A stretch of 64,000 nucleotides of DNA from Cranoglanis bouderius (Eukaryota; Chordata; Actinopteri; Siluriformes; Cranoglanididae). The position numbers and the translations under genes were made by a program. The stretch lies in NCBI GenBank assembly GCA_023630585.1, contig CM042558.1, positions 18,862,300-18,926,299 of the forward strand, given 5' to 3'. Of the stretch, positions 1 through 12,027 are shown one piece after another. Position 1 is the first letter of the stretch; every line of letters starts with the position of its first letter. The notes below the pieces were generated by a model. That model saw only the letters and a program-made list of their open reading frames with translations. It made no database searches and was not told where the DNA came from.

Positions 1-1159
1 GACTAAAGCTTTTCTTTGATAGTAAACAACCGTATACAACTGCCGCAATAAAATTCTAACATTTAAACCTAGTGTGCTGGGGGAAAAAAAAGGAAATACA
101 TATTTAAAAAACCTGCAAATTCTTAAAGCCAGGAGAGTCTATTTTCATATGAGCCATTAACCACTAATCACAAATAAATTCAATCCTGAACACAGCACCG
201 CCAAAACAGGTGGAAATTAAATTTTTGGGCATTTTTTGTAGGAAATAAGCTAAAGTTAAACCGAGAGGCGTCACTGCAGGAGCTAAAAGGTCACTTGGAG
301 AACATAAATAGCTTAAATGTCTACCTTAACACTGTAACCTCCTGCAGTGAAATTTACATTTCAATCATTTCCTTCCACCGAATCAAATCCTTGCTGTTCA
401 CACAGGCTCGATTTTCCCCTCAGCACAATACTGCTTTTTATGCTCCATAATAATATCCATAAAGTAATTAAAATCCAGCAGTTCAGAATGATTTCAGTTC
501 GGCGCTGTTTTAAATCCTCCGTCTCCGTTCTGTAGCTCACCTGCTGATCCTGACACGAAAATCCGTCTTTTATTATCGAGCGGACGTTCATCTCCGTCCT
601 AAACATCTCCATCAGCGCCCCACGGAGACTCTGCTCTTTATTTTCACCTTTCTCTCTGTCTATCTGTCTATCTGTCTCTCATCAGCTCTCGTCTCACTCT
701 ACGCCGCTCTGAAGTCGGGGGCGGACGTCCCCAGCTGCGCTCGCCGGAGCAAAGAGAAAGGTAAATTACCCACAATTCAAGGGGCCCTGAAACACTGAAC
801 GATGTTCAAGAGACAGAAATCGATGGAGATGTAATTTAGGTCAGGTTTACTCCTGAAAGACGTCCCCTTTCTGTTAAACGTGTCCAGTTTTTGCTTTGGA
901 ACATTATCATCGGTGCTATGAAGAATAGAAGCTTATAGTTACCAGATTAGAGTCGTGGAAACCGTACGACTAACTCATCACACACTAAATAAGCGAACGC
1001 GTAGACACCCAACACATCTTGGAGAATATGAGGGTGAGAAACACGCTGTGAACTTTTCGTTTTTGGATGAATTGTTCCTTTAAATTCACACTGCACAGAC
1101 GCTGGAACACAGACGCTCGTGATGTCACGTCTCTGCACGCTGTTTATTATCTGTCCTCC
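1..1159. other. Unassigned sequence
   Basis: No coding exon, RNA gene or transposon end was recognised on either strand. Short open frames lack conserved character. Confidence 0.4.
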
Positions 1160-1451
1160 GACAGAAATTGATTAATCGGCACAGATAACTGATCACTGGA
1201 ACTATCGGTTAGTTATCGATTTTCCTAGTCGCGTCCGTTGCGGGAGCGGCTGAGAAGGGTCCGCCGTCATTATACGGTACGAGAGCGGCCTCTAGAGGCG
1301 AGATAAAAACTGACAAATTTTGTTGTGTTATTCGAAGTGTTTTTTATTCATTTTGGATGTCTCTATTTTTATTTGCTATTTGAAGTTTTTTTTTATTTCA
1401 GTTTGGATGTATATCTTTTATATACTTTAATAATTATTAACAGTTAATATA

Positions 1452-1530
<79 letters not shown>

Positions 1531-1745
1531 TTCATTTTTAAAAAGTACAGTACATTTTCATGGTACAGTCAGTACTGTTTATTTTTGTAATAAAGTTCAG
1601 CAATATTTTACTTTGAGTGTCATGTTTTCATTCAGTATCGATTTTAAAAACGATCAGTTTAATTAAACTAACAGATTAATCGGTTAATGGCAGGTAGGTA
1701 CCAGCTCAACTTAGTTATCGGTATCTGTAAAATCCACTATCGGTC
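1160..1745. mobile_element. Possible MITE with ATCGGTTAATCGG-type inverted ends
   Basis: The left side has AATTGATTAATCGGCACAGATAAC and CTATCGGTTAGTTATCG. The right side has ACAGATTAATCGGTTAATGG, TTAGTTATCGGTATCTG and CCACTATCGG. The arms are complementary only in part and a TA repeat fills the centre. Confidence 0.35.
1447..1527. repeat. TA microsatellite
   Basis: (AT)n of about 80 bp, inside the possible MITE at 1160-1745. Confidence 0.95.
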
Positions 1746-2039
1746 CACCTGTACCACAGAACACAACCGCCCTGTCAAGGTCAGTCATAATTTCAACAAC
1801 ATGTTGGAGAGGCGTAACGATTTATTCACTTTATACCATAGACTTTACGGTATTATCACGACTCACGTCTCTTTCTGCTTCAAATAACTACGTCAAAAAA
1901 TGTGATCACATTAAACAGCACTGATAAGAATGTCCTGTGATGTGTGAATCTGGGATTTAAAACCTGCCCAGACATCACAATTCCTGAAAGATTGTTCAAC
2001 ATTTATCAATTATTCATGACTGGTCTGATCTATGGAACT

Positions 2040-2041
<2 letters not shown>

Positions 2042-2087
<46 letters not shown>
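2042..2087. repeat. CT microsatellite
   Basis: (CT)n of about 45 bp. CA repeats follow at 2354-2388 and 2597-2643. Confidence 0.9.
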
Positions 2088-2091
<4 letters not shown>

Positions 2092-2476
2092 AGCAAAATC
2101 TCAGTCTTAAAGATTTCTTTGTATTCTAAATAAATCTGTCATTGTATACACTTTTATGAGATAACACACGTGCAGTAATGTAACAGAATGTATGTATATT
2201 TATGTAAATGAATCATTCTGTGCATTAAACAGCTCTCAGATGCAAAGAAGACATACGCTCTTTATACATGTACATAAGCCTATATAGAGACATCCGACAC
2301 CAGTGAGGGCCTTGGATCTCCATCAATGTCCATTTCCATTAATTGCAGACAGGAAACACACACACACACACACACACATACACACACAGAGCTCCCCTCC
2401 CCATCTAGACCACCATCCAGACCCATCAGTCCGTGTCACTGTGACTGAATGAAGCTTCCGGCAGATTTAAAGAACC

Positions 2477-2489
2477 CACGTGACGTCAC
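2477..2489. promoter_or_regulatory. Joined E-box and CRE (CACGTGACGTCAC)
   Basis: CACGTG at 2477-2482 overlaps a full palindromic CRE TGACGTCA at 2481-2488. It lies about 300 bp left of the CpG island. Known USF/TFE3-type and CREB/ATF factors bind such sites. Function here is inferred from the motifs alone. Confidence 0.45.
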
Positions 2490-2592
2490 TGAAATAATGT
2501 AAAGGGTCGTCGTTTAAGTCGTTTAACTCCATTTCCGTTTCTATTCACAGGCTGTATTTCTACAACCGTCAAATAAAGATCACCTGATGCGG

Positions 2593-2647
<55 letters not shown>

Positions 2648-2769
2648 GGCACACAGATGATGTATATGTTGTATAGGGTGAATAAACGGAATACACACAT
2701 GAGAGCGCGCTGATGTGGATTACAGACGGATAAAATCGCGCGAGCCTCAGACTGAAATATTCCACACGG

Positions 2770-3270
2770 GTCCCATAACCCTACATCCGGATCATGTAGA
2801 GCGGAAGCAGCCGAAAGCGCTGATTTTCTGCAAATATATAATATTTTTAAAAAAATAAAATTAAAAAAAATACAACAACAACAACAAACAAACAAAAAAA
2901 AAAACACATCATCATAAACGTATCGAATCGCCATGACTGAGCACCGCGGAGCGCGCGTGCAGCATCCAGGATGACCGCTCCGGCATGCTCGAGACGAGTC
3001 CCGCAAGGAGGAAGGGGACAAAGGACCGGGGAAGAGAAATCTGGGGATGAGAAAGGATCTCCTGTTTTACCTGCTATAACACCGGCGGCTTGGTCTCCAT
3101 CGGCGCGCGCTCATCCGTCAGCGTCGCCTCGCGTCTCCGTCCGCTCCGGTCTCGCGCTGTCACTGGGCCGCGGGGACGCGCGCGCGTGCGTGTCTCAAGA
3201 AGGCGCGGGGGAGAGAAGGTGGGGGTGTTTCTGTTTTAACCGGGACCGCCTCTAACGGGAACGCCCCGCC
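2770..3270. promoter_or_regulatory. CpG island, probable promoter
   Basis: CpG is dense here (GCGCGCGTGC, CGCCTCGCGTCTCCGTCCGC, CGCGGGGACGCGCGCG), in contrast to the AT-rich surroundings. On the minus strand a possible noncoding first exon ends at a donor TTATAGCAG|GTAAAAC at 3070/3071, which would fit a gene leaving the window to the left. No convincing coding exon was found. Short open frames inside the island look like GC-rich chance frames. Confidence 0.5.
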
Positions 3271-3470
3271 CTATATCACATGAACGTACGCTATGCTAGA
3301 TTCTGCAAAAAAAAAAAAAAAATGCATAAAGCGTAAACTCCTCTGACCTGAAGAAGTCGGAAAACTTCAAGCTACAGCTTTACCTCTGACTGTTACAGAG
3401 CACTGACACTGGAGACTCCTTCCATAAATGCTAATTAAATAGACACCTTCTCACAGATTATATTGAGATG

Positions 3471-3471
<1 letters not shown>

Positions 3472-3543
<72 letters not shown>
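3472..3543. repeat. CA microsatellite
   Basis: (CA)n of about 72 bp. GT and CA runs also lie at 4025-4058 and 4202-4256. The 3300-4280 interval otherwise shows no gene, only a doubled GTAAATCGGTGATACACACC at 3817-3862. Confidence 0.9.
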
Positions 3544-3546
<3 letters not shown>

Positions 3547-4021
3547 TGCAATCACAGGGTGGGGAAACAAGAGTGTTTAACTAAATAGACCAGCTAGTGA
3601 GGGGTAACAAGTAATAACTGATACTAATTAACTACCATGGCAAGAGGTTAACAGGAACAGGAAACCATGACCATATAAGGAAAGTTATAACCATGTTTGC
3701 ATTTGTCTGCAGAGCTCAGCCATTTAATTTTACAAAAATATATGCTGTATTTGGGTTTGAGTCACGTTTACGTTCAGTCACACGAACACTTACATCACCA
3801 TGCTGAGTTTAAAGGTGTAAATCGGTGATACACACCGTTACGTAAATCGGTGATACACACCGTGCTGTTATGAGTGTGTTTGGTGTTTTTTTCTTCTTCA
3901 TGTGTGAAAAGCTCCTGCTTTCAGGTGCATGACAGTTCTACGGTTCTGACATCCGCTCACCGAGTCATGCTGTGTCACCATGCACGTGTGTGTTACTGTA
4001 CATCAGCCATCATGGCCGCAG

Positions 4022-4059
<38 letters not shown>

Positions 4060-4199
4060 AGTGTGATGGAAGGAGAGTCATGCTGAAAGAGGATGATGGT
4101 GGTATGGACGGGGAGTTGGGATTCTGTGGAGCGTGACAGACTGTCAGACTGTGTGGAGGAGCAGGCGGCCTCAGGGAGACATGCCTCAGAGATTTTAAA

Positions 4200-4258
<59 letters not shown>

Positions 4259-4278
4259 CCTGTGGAATAGTACATGGA

Positions 4279-4333
4279 CATGCATGCATATAGACACACA
4301 TTTTTGTTTTATTAAAAATTTATTTATTTCATT

Positions 4334-4393
<60 letters not shown>

Positions 4394-4441
4394 AAATAAA
4401 TACATTTTAGATACCCAAAAATGTGTCTATATGCATGCATG
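4279..4441. repeat. Palindromic element around a TA repeat
   Basis: The left arm CATGCATGCATATAGACACACATTTTTG and TTTATTTATTTCATTTT are mirrored by the right arm AAAATGAAATAAATACATTTT and CAAAAATGTGTCTATATGCATGCATG, with (TA)n at the centre. The arms are about 70 bp, so the element can form a hairpin. Confidence 0.75.
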
Positions 4442-5529
4442 AGGGCAGAAGCACAGAATGAAAGAGAAAAAAAAGAGAGAAAGGTAGAGGAGGAATCTGA
4501 GGAGGAAATCTGTTAAACCATTTCCACGGAGTGTGTGATGAAGCGAAGCTGCTGATTGGTCACTTGTTATAACGCCCCTCATGACATCATCGGCCGGCAG
4601 TTCCATCATCGGTGTGTTTTAATGGGAGAGTTTCACACTTTAACTTCCTGTAACAATTTAAACAGTGTGAAGTTTAATATAAACGAACACAAAAATTCCA
4701 CTACGTCCATTGAATCTGCATCCGATGACTTTTTCAATTGCTACGACACAGCGGTACACTGATGGTAATGCTAACGCTAATGCTAATGCTAATCAGGCGC
4801 TCTATTCTGTCTCTAAGTGAGTCAGTATGCACATTTTATTCATAAAGAACGATTTAAACAACAGGAGCTGACCGAAGTGCCGTGCATATTAAAGAGCAAA
4901 AAGCAAGTCAGATGATGCGAGCTATGTGCAAAATGCAAAAGCGACAACGTGGCTAAGCACGAGCGTCTCACTGAGCACGATCAAATATTGGTGCTCAAAA
5001 CCTTATAAGCTCCGCCCACGTCTCAGTTAGTGTCTGATATTGTTTGTACACTTTGTTGGCCACAGTCTTCAGAATCCTGCAGTTTGGTTCTCCGTATTTG
5101 TAGATATACAGCACTACTGTACACCGGTTTCAGCCAGAGTTTTTCATTTATATAATGAATACAGTGAGGGCCTCCAGCTGACCCCAGATCACCCCATACA
5201 CCAGCTGCTCAGGTCATTCATGCTTCCAGTTATGGGGGAAAAAACAGCCAGAGTTTAATTAGCTAAGCGCAATGTATTGATTGCAGTGACTGAGGGAATG
5301 AAGCTGGAGCCAAATGGAAGATTCATCATGGCTGCTCTCGACTTTATGGACTGCTGTGGAGTAAAACGTCTCACTGCAGACATCTAGTGGTTCACTGTGG
5401 AACATTCCGGTGTTTCTGTATCTGGACCTGTCAGTCTCACTGGAGGAGGCGTGGCCTATGTACCTGTCAGTCTCAGTGGAAGAGGCGTGGCCTAGAGAAT
5501 ATCCTGAGCGTACTCCAGTTTGTCGGAAA

Positions 5530-6046
5530 CACAACGATTGGTCAGAAGGTGTTGGTTAATTTTCTGTAACAGCAGCTCTGACTATAAATCACAGGTTTAT
5601 ATTAATGCGCTGGCTCTAATACGTCATCGTTTCTACAGTAACAGTTTGTTCACTTGTGTAATCGTTGGCATGGTGAAGCTTTCTGTAAGGAAGGAGTCTC
5701 CAGTGTCAGCGCTTTGTAACAGCCAGACGTAGAGCTGTAACTTTTACGACATCTTCAGGACAGAGGAGTTTACGCTTCTTTGCGGTTTGTCGCTAACGCG
5801 CGTAACAAGCTGCGTGTTTTTTTTGTATTATTAACCTCAAGTGAGAGAATAAAGAGAGGCTGGTGAGGGTACGACTGTTTATAGCTGCTATAACGTAAGC
5901 GAGAACAGGGACTGACTTGTTACGCAGACGTAACTGTGAGCAGATCGAATGTATGACGCCGTTCTTTAATTAATTAAAAGTTGTAATCATTGGCCCGTTG
6001 CTGTGGTATAAGAGGAATAAAACACTACGGCTTCAGGGTGTTAACA
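5530..6046 (+). repeat. Dispersed repeat, copy 1
   Basis: GGTCAGAAGGTGTTGGTTAA, AACAGCAGCTCTGAC, ACAGGTTTATATTAATGCGC, TTTATAGCTGCTATAACGTAA and AGAGGAATAAAACACT occur in the same order as in the copies at 40645-40890 and, inverted, 11580-11890. It is probably a non-autonomous transposon. Confidence 0.65.
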
Positions 6047-6419
6047 GTGTTTCCACACCACCTTGTCGTTGATTGTTTTCCCATAATAGCACAAAAAAAA
6101 GCGTTTTGTTCCGTACTTGTTTTGTCTTTGGCACCAGTGAAGGTGTTTGAATACTTTCGGTGATGGATTATAAGGCAAAAAAAAAAAACTATTCCAAAGT
6201 AAAAACATTTATTTCTCATGTTTCTCTTTATTCTGTTCCAGTTTTGAAACGAATTGCAGGTCCATTATTTTTCATAATCACATTACATGACATGATGCAC
6301 CAGTGTGTACTCTATCTCTGAACAGGAATACATTGAAAAGAACACAAAGTTTCACAATGGATACCGGACCCACACTCGGTCCATCGCACTTACGACGCTG
6401 AGTGAAACTTGTTGAATGT

Positions 6420-6946
6420 TCTTCTTCTTATTATTTTTTTTTTTTTTCCATTCATTTTATTTATATTTTATTACTTTTTTTCCGATCCAATTGGAGTCGT
6501 GTCGTGTGGAAATAGTCACATGCCTACTTTAGTATCTTCCAATACAGTTAGTAACAACAGAAGTCAAGATAACTTTTTGCCACTTTTGATATTCATCATC
6601 TTTTTTTTTTTGTTGTTGTTGTTGCTGTTGTTTTCTTTTTTTTTTCTCTTCTTTTTTTTACACAATATGGAGATTCTACACAGAGCAGTTTTTTTTTTTC
6701 ACTGTTTCAATATCAACAGTCATTGAGAGCCAGCCACAGATACGATGCTTGATTTTGTCATAATAATAATAATAATAACAATAATAATCATAATCATAAT
6801 AACAATCATCATCATCATCATCATCATCATCCTTTTTATACACAAAAAGCACAAAAGGTTGGCAGCGAGGCCGGCGTGAGGATGCACAAGATGGCCGTCC
6901 TTTACACTCATGATACTTAAATGCTGTACAAAATCGTGTGTATTTA

Positions 6947-6981
<35 letters not shown>

Positions 6982-6990
6982 ATGCATGTT
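6420..6990. repeat. Low-complexity stretch: T-rich, ATA/CAT and GT repeats
   Basis: Poly-T blocks at 6420-6480 and 6600-6710, (ATA)n and (CAT)n at 6760-6832, (GT)n at 6950-6980. Two AATAAA signals on the minus strand at 6208-6232 would suit the end of a leftward transcript. Confidence 0.85.
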
Positions 6991-7139
6991 TATCTCTCAC
7001 CGTGTTCAGTTTTGTGTGACAAAGCGCTCTGGCTCATGCACTCGTTATGGAATATCTCCATGGTAACGATGATGTAAAACATTCCCATCATTCTGACTAC
7101 GATTACTCAAAAAAATAAAAATGAATGATTTTCAAAGCT

Positions 7140-7860
7140 CCGTCCCAAACGCATCCTGGTTATCTACGTAGTGCACTTTACACTTTACAATTACAAGCCT
7201 TTTGTCTAGCGTATGCGTCCCAATTTCCTCTCTTTTCCCCTAGGTAGTGCACACTAGCCAGCTGAAAAAAAACTCCTACATGAGGAGTTGGGAGGCGTTC
7301 GCTATTGAGCCCGTGTGTTTTCAATGCTAATATGGTTATAAATGCCTTTTGTAGTGCACTGCAAATCTAGAAAGGAACGAGGAGATATCTGGGATTGCAG
7401 ATATGATGTACAGGCTCAATCTTAAATGCCTGAATGTAGTGCATTAGGGTTTTTATAATCAGTCTAGTGTCCATTACGAAGATTTTTGAATTTTGTAATT
7501 GAAGGTATTGTAGCCGTGAGAAGATGAGATTCAGGCTCAGTCCCAAAAGCCTCCTTATTCCCTACAATAGGTGATTGTATAATGTACAAACTACAGTCTA
7601 GTGCTAAACAGGGATTTTAGTGTACGACTGCCCTGAAGATCTGACACAAGGGCTCAATCCCAGATCTCCTACTCTTTCATAAGTAGTGCACTAGGGATTT
7701 AGCTAGCATACTCTTCTCTACTCCCTACAAAGTGTACTCAGGCTTTCAGTGTCAAATACTGCGTCTTTTGGGATTCAGTAATAACAGGATTGAGGAATCA
7801 ACAAACAGGTTCAAAGCGTTACACCTCCACACTCCCTATGCAGTGCACTACAGCTTCCAC
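7140..7860. repeat. Region of dispersed GTAGTGCACT-type repeat
   Basis: GTAGTGCAC or close variants recur about seven times (near 7168, 7246, 7353, 7437, 7684, 7724 and 7841), with CCCAAATCTC/CCCTAC-like context. This looks like a degraded fish repeat, not a gene. Confidence 0.4.
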
Positions 7861-8212
7861 ATCCTGGATATCTCTGTAATCAATGATTAACCCACTAAAC
7901 CCTGCACTGATTGGATAACAGAAGAAAGATGGCGGAGTTTTAACGTATGACGTATAACGTGTGTTTATGTGTGAAGGCAGTCTGATGTTCGGAGACGTCA
8001 TAATGAGCGCACGAGCGAAGCGGGTTGCCAGATCACAGCGGAAAAAGCGGACGGGAGGAGTTTACTACGCACGAGCAGGCAGAACGCAGAACCATGCTTC
8101 AAGCAACAAGATGGTGGACGTCCAAGACAGACTAACCCTTTGGCAACAGAGTCCCCAAAAAAAAAAAAAAAAACAGGGGCGATAATTAACATGCGACTAA
8201 ATAAAAAAAAAA

Positions 8213-8231
8213 ATACATATATATATATATA

Positions 8232-8289
<58 letters not shown>
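8213..8289. repeat. TA microsatellite
   Basis: (TA)n of about 75 bp. A GT run follows at 8494-8534. Confidence 0.95.
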
Positions 8290-8291
<2 letters not shown>

Positions 8292-8363
8292 CATTCAAAA
8301 ATTTCAATAATAATAATAATCTCAATACATACAAGAAGATAAATACAAACGAGTTCATAACTG

Positions 8364-8402
8364 GGTGACGTGACGTGACGTGACGTGACGTGACGTGACG
8401 TT
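8364..8402 (+). repeat. TGACG pentanucleotide repeat
   Basis: About seven units of GTGAC form overlapping TGACGTG cores, the same core as a CRE half-site. Confidence 0.85.
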
Positions 8403-8490
8403 GGCATGGAAATGCGGCAACGACGATCGGAATGGATCATTGCATAGAGAATCTGAAATGGAAATTCAAGACGGCGGTTTTGGTTTTGAT

Positions 8491-8537
<47 letters not shown>

Positions 8538-9132
8538 GGAAGTGTTCAGAGCTTACAGACGATCCACCGACACGCTTCGTGATTTAAATAATCAAGGGAC
8601 TCGATTGATTTCGACGAGAAAATCATTGTGCTCTATTACAATGTGCATGCTATTGCTCTGAGGAAATCAACCTCCAAATAATAAAACCATAATAAATTAA
8701 CAATTCATAGTTAAGGATACACACCAAAAAACAAACAAAACAAAAAAAAACAACAACAATGCAGTATAAATAAACAAATTACAAACACGTATAAATAAAA
8801 ATCCATAAATACTCCAGTGATTTACAATATCGCTCCATAAAGACGCGTCTCTGTACAGTAGAATACAGCTGTGCAAAACAATAAACGGATGATTCTTTAA
8901 AAAAAAAAAAACAACAAAAAAACAATCATGAGGTATGTGAAAAAAAATGGATAAGGCTCTTAATCGTAAAGGAAATCAGGCCAACAAAATATGAAATGAA
9001 AAAGAAATGAAAGAAAATAAAATAATAATAATAAGATCGGGGGGGTTCTGTGTGCGATCGACTAGCGATGGCGCGATCATGGCTGAGAGGGCGAGGGGAA
9101 CGCTGTGATGTCAGAGCTGAACTCTGAGCTCG

Positions 9133-9170
9133 TCACACCGCCATCACCTCCCCTTCCTCCTCATCTTCCT
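9133..9170 (-). CDS. Possible short acidic C-terminal exon (doubtful)
   Basis: The minus strand reads EDEEEGEVMAV then TGA after an acceptor-like ATCTCCAAG. An acidic run with a hydrophobic C-terminus is plausible for a cytoplasmic protein end, and long AT-rich sequence with AATAAA signals near 6200-6230 lies downstream. The frame is too short to exclude chance, and its link to the open exon at 9556-9740 is not supported by a donor. Confidence 0.15.
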
Positions 9171-9468
9171 TGGAGATCATGAGAAGATGTGAGTGTTTAT
9201 GGGTTTATATATAAGACATCTACTTCCATGCGTGCAGTCGCATGTACGACACTTTACACGATTGCATTCGAGTGCACATAACAAACAGATCACGGAAAGA
9301 AAGACAAAAAAAAAAAACGAACAAACAAACAAATAAACATTCAAAGAGAAGGTCAATCATCGCCTTAGTGGAAATGTCCGCTCGGTGGGAGAACGATCAG
9401 TCTCAGAAAGTCTCGGGTTCAGGATTGGGACTGGAAAAAAGCTTCAGGAACTGCTTCTGTCATCACTA

Positions 9469-9503
<35 letters not shown>

Positions 9504-9555
9504 AGATAGAGAGAGACACAGACACAGAGAGAGAGGAGGACACCTGAGCACAGAT

Positions 9556-9740
9556 TTACAGAGTGATTAGGTAAAAGTGAATATTCTGGAGACATCTCCA
9601 TAATCCATGCGCTGTGGAGTGAAGCGTCTCATCTGAGACGATGGTGGGGCTCGGGCCGAGCTGTCGGACAGGACGCTCAGAGACGAACGCCCTGTGGATC
9701 CCTTCATTCCCTTTTTCCAGGCAAGATCATCATCCACCTG
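9556..9740 (-). CDS. Candidate 3'-terminal coding exon of an unrecognised gene
   Basis: After a strong acceptor (CTCTTTTACCTTCAG|GTG) the minus strand is open for 61 codons. It starts VDDDLAWKKGMKGSTGRSSL, continues through SDSSARAPPSSQMRRFTP and ends DYGDVSRIFTFT then TAA. The other two frames hit stops within a few codons. The Ser/Arg-rich composition looks like a real cytoplasmic protein tail rather than repeat translation. No good donor occurs before the stop, so it would be a last exon. I do not recognise the family and found no convincing upstream exon between 9760 and 14500. Confidence is low without a homology search. Confidence 0.3.
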
Positions 9741-9759
9741 AAGGTAAAAGAGGAACAAA

Positions 9760-10680
9760 ATATCGTAACCTGTATGGTAGGAGTCGACATGTTTCGTTTG
9801 TGAACGATTCAGTCTTTTTTCAAATGATTCGCTAAGGTGAATGAATCACCGAGTCATTTATTTCATTCAACGTTGAAACCAAAGCACTACGCATATCCAA
9901 CAGCAGACTTCATGACTATCAAACTCAGGTTTTACGTAAGGTTTCTATGTTTATATGTTTATCACTACGTGAGTTGCGTCGTATTTGCAACTGTACGTGT
10001 CCCGAACCTGATGCTTGAACTTGAGTCAGTGAAAAGGTGAATCGTATCGGTCATGACTGAGATTCATTCCTCTCTAAATCAGAGTTTCTCATCGGTGTTT
10101 GAGTTACTGAGTCCTGTTTGGGTTCATTTTAGGTCAGAGGTGGAGATTTTAAAGTATTTTCATCCATGGAAAAGTAGTGTGTGTTGGGCTGGATGTGAAA
10201 AAGTAATTATTCTAAACACAGACATTATTATAAAATAGCACAAAATAGCAATTATTATTAGTTCGTTTTTTTTTTTTTTTACACAATTCAATCTATTTGT
10301 TGTCCACCTTCAAAGGTGGAATGATCAGGACGCACATTTGCAAACCATGCAGCTAACAAATTGGTGAACATACAGGTGAACATACAGGTGAACATACAGG
10401 TGAACATACAGGTGAACATACAGGTGAATCTGTGTCGTCGTCACTGAATCACTGAAGAGAATAAATATTAAGCTTGTTTGGCCTTGATGTTAATTATAAA
10501 AACCTGCATTACCCTTCTCGAACACTAGAGGGCAGGAGGGTAGAATCTATCACCAAGCAGCACAGATTATAGAGATACACAAGGGAGGTGCTGATATATT
10601 CTACACCAATATATCATAAATAAATCGCCTACATTTGTAGAATATTAAGAACCAGTTATCTAGGAGAAATAAATATCTCA
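9760..10680. other. Unassigned sequence
   Basis: Apart from the 12-bp repeat nothing was recognised. No upstream exon joining the candidate at 9556-9740 was found. Confidence 0.4.
10366..10428 (+). repeat. 12-bp tandem repeat GTGAACATACAG
   Basis: Five copies in a row, plus a partial one. Confidence 0.85.
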
Positions 10681-10689
10681 TTCTGTGAA

Positions 10690-10900
10690 TTACAACAGTT
10701 TATCCACAATCATAAGCAAACCCGCAGCATCGGTGTCTCTCCAGGGTGTAAGCGCGAAGCCGTTAGCAGCATCAAACCACAACCTCTATTATGATCTCAG
10801 CGCCTTAACCACGCCCCCTGCACAGGCAGAGCGCAGCCGGGATTGGCCGGTAATCCGCGGGCTGAGACGGATTGGTGGCAGCGTTAAGAGTGCCTGAGCC
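10690..10900 (-). promoter_or_regulatory. Promoter-like block with two CCAAT boxes and a GC box
   Basis: Read on the minus strand, the block carries CCACCAATCC, GGCCAATCCC and then GGGGGCGTGG within about 70 bp, followed by moderately CpG-rich sequence. The spacing suits a TATA-less promoter firing leftward, toward the candidate exon at 9556-9740. No initiating exon could be defined. Confidence 0.3.
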
Positions 10901-11275
10901 TACTTTATCCCTCGATCTGCTCTCCTGATCCACACACACACACACACACACACACACCTCAAACGTCGCATGACGCCATGAGAAAAGCAACAGTGCAGCA
11001 AGGATCAGTTTCTGTGAAGTGTCATTTTTTTTTAAGTTCAAAAAAGTTCAGAATCGCCCCCCGACGTATTAAAGCGAATTCGTAGTTCTGGTTCTGATAT
11101 CCACCCACTCGTCACTGAGAACCCAACCGTGCTATCAATGAACTCTAACCTCAAGCCGATGTCTAACCCCAAAACCCCGGACACAACCCCACAGCCCTCA
11201 CCGGCTGAACCACACCTCCGGAAGCCGGGAACGACAGGTCAAATCCTACTGAGCTACCGTGCCTGGGGTCAGCAG

Positions 11276-11288
11276 TGACCTTTGACCT
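11276..11288. promoter_or_regulatory. Perfect DR1 nuclear-receptor element
   Basis: TGACCTTTGACCT is two half-sites separated by one base (reverse complement AGGTCAAAGGTCA), the consensus for HNF4 and RXR/PPAR heterodimers. Whether it is used is unknown. Confidence 0.35.
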
Positions 11289-11579
11289 CTGAACAGTGAG
11301 TAGACGAAGAGAGAGAACTACAACCAGCTGAACCGGATAGAGCCTGTGGAGGTTATTGTTTTAAATAAGGCGTGGCCATGAGATTGGGCACACTGAGGCC
11401 ACAAACTAAGTATCTCATGGTCACGAATTATTATCTTGTCACCACGAACTGTGTAACAACAATATGTTGCAGAAAATCGCACTTAATACATGACCTCCAG
11501 TTAATTATTTGGCGGAACAAAGTCTATTCGCTGGGACTGTGATACATTCATGGTGCAATGCCAGTGACTCCGGTACGTC

Positions 11580-11890
11580 TCCAAGTGTTTTATTCCTCTC
11601 ATAAAACAGCAGTTTGCCAACAATTACAATTTTTCATTTATTAATGAACAACATGACATGCTTTTTATCCATTTTTATTCTTACAGAAAACTTCACCATA
11701 TCAACAATTTCAAACATTTTTAAATCCGTTTATGTGGAGCGTCTGCCGTATGAGTCCCCGTGAATGAGCTGTTACTATAGAAATGATAACGTATTATAAT
11801 TAGAAAGGTATACCTGTGATTTGCAGCTGCACTACTGTCAGAGCTGCTGTTATAGACAATAAATCAACACCTTCTGACCAATAGAGAAAA
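11580..11890 (-). repeat. Dispersed repeat, copy 2 (inverted)
   Basis: On the minus strand it reads TTGGTCAGAAGGTGTTGATT, AACAGCAGCTCTGACAGTAG, CTATAGTAACAGCTC and AGAGGAATAAAACACTTGG, matching copies 1 and 3. The middle differs from copy 1. Confidence 0.6.
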
Positions 11891-12027
11891 AAAAAACAAC
11901 AAAAAAAAACCCAACACTGTCACTTTAGCAGCTTTGTAGAACTGTCCTACTGTTAAGGACAAAACATATGAAGCAAGACACAACAATTCATCGTGGCTTG
12001 TGGTGTAAAATGAAGCAGCCTTTAAAT

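Noticed and set aside
2971..3255. A 94-codon plus-strand frame in the CpG island
   Set aside because: It is an Arg/Pro/Ala/Ser-rich frame expected by chance in GC-rich DNA, with no homology recognised.
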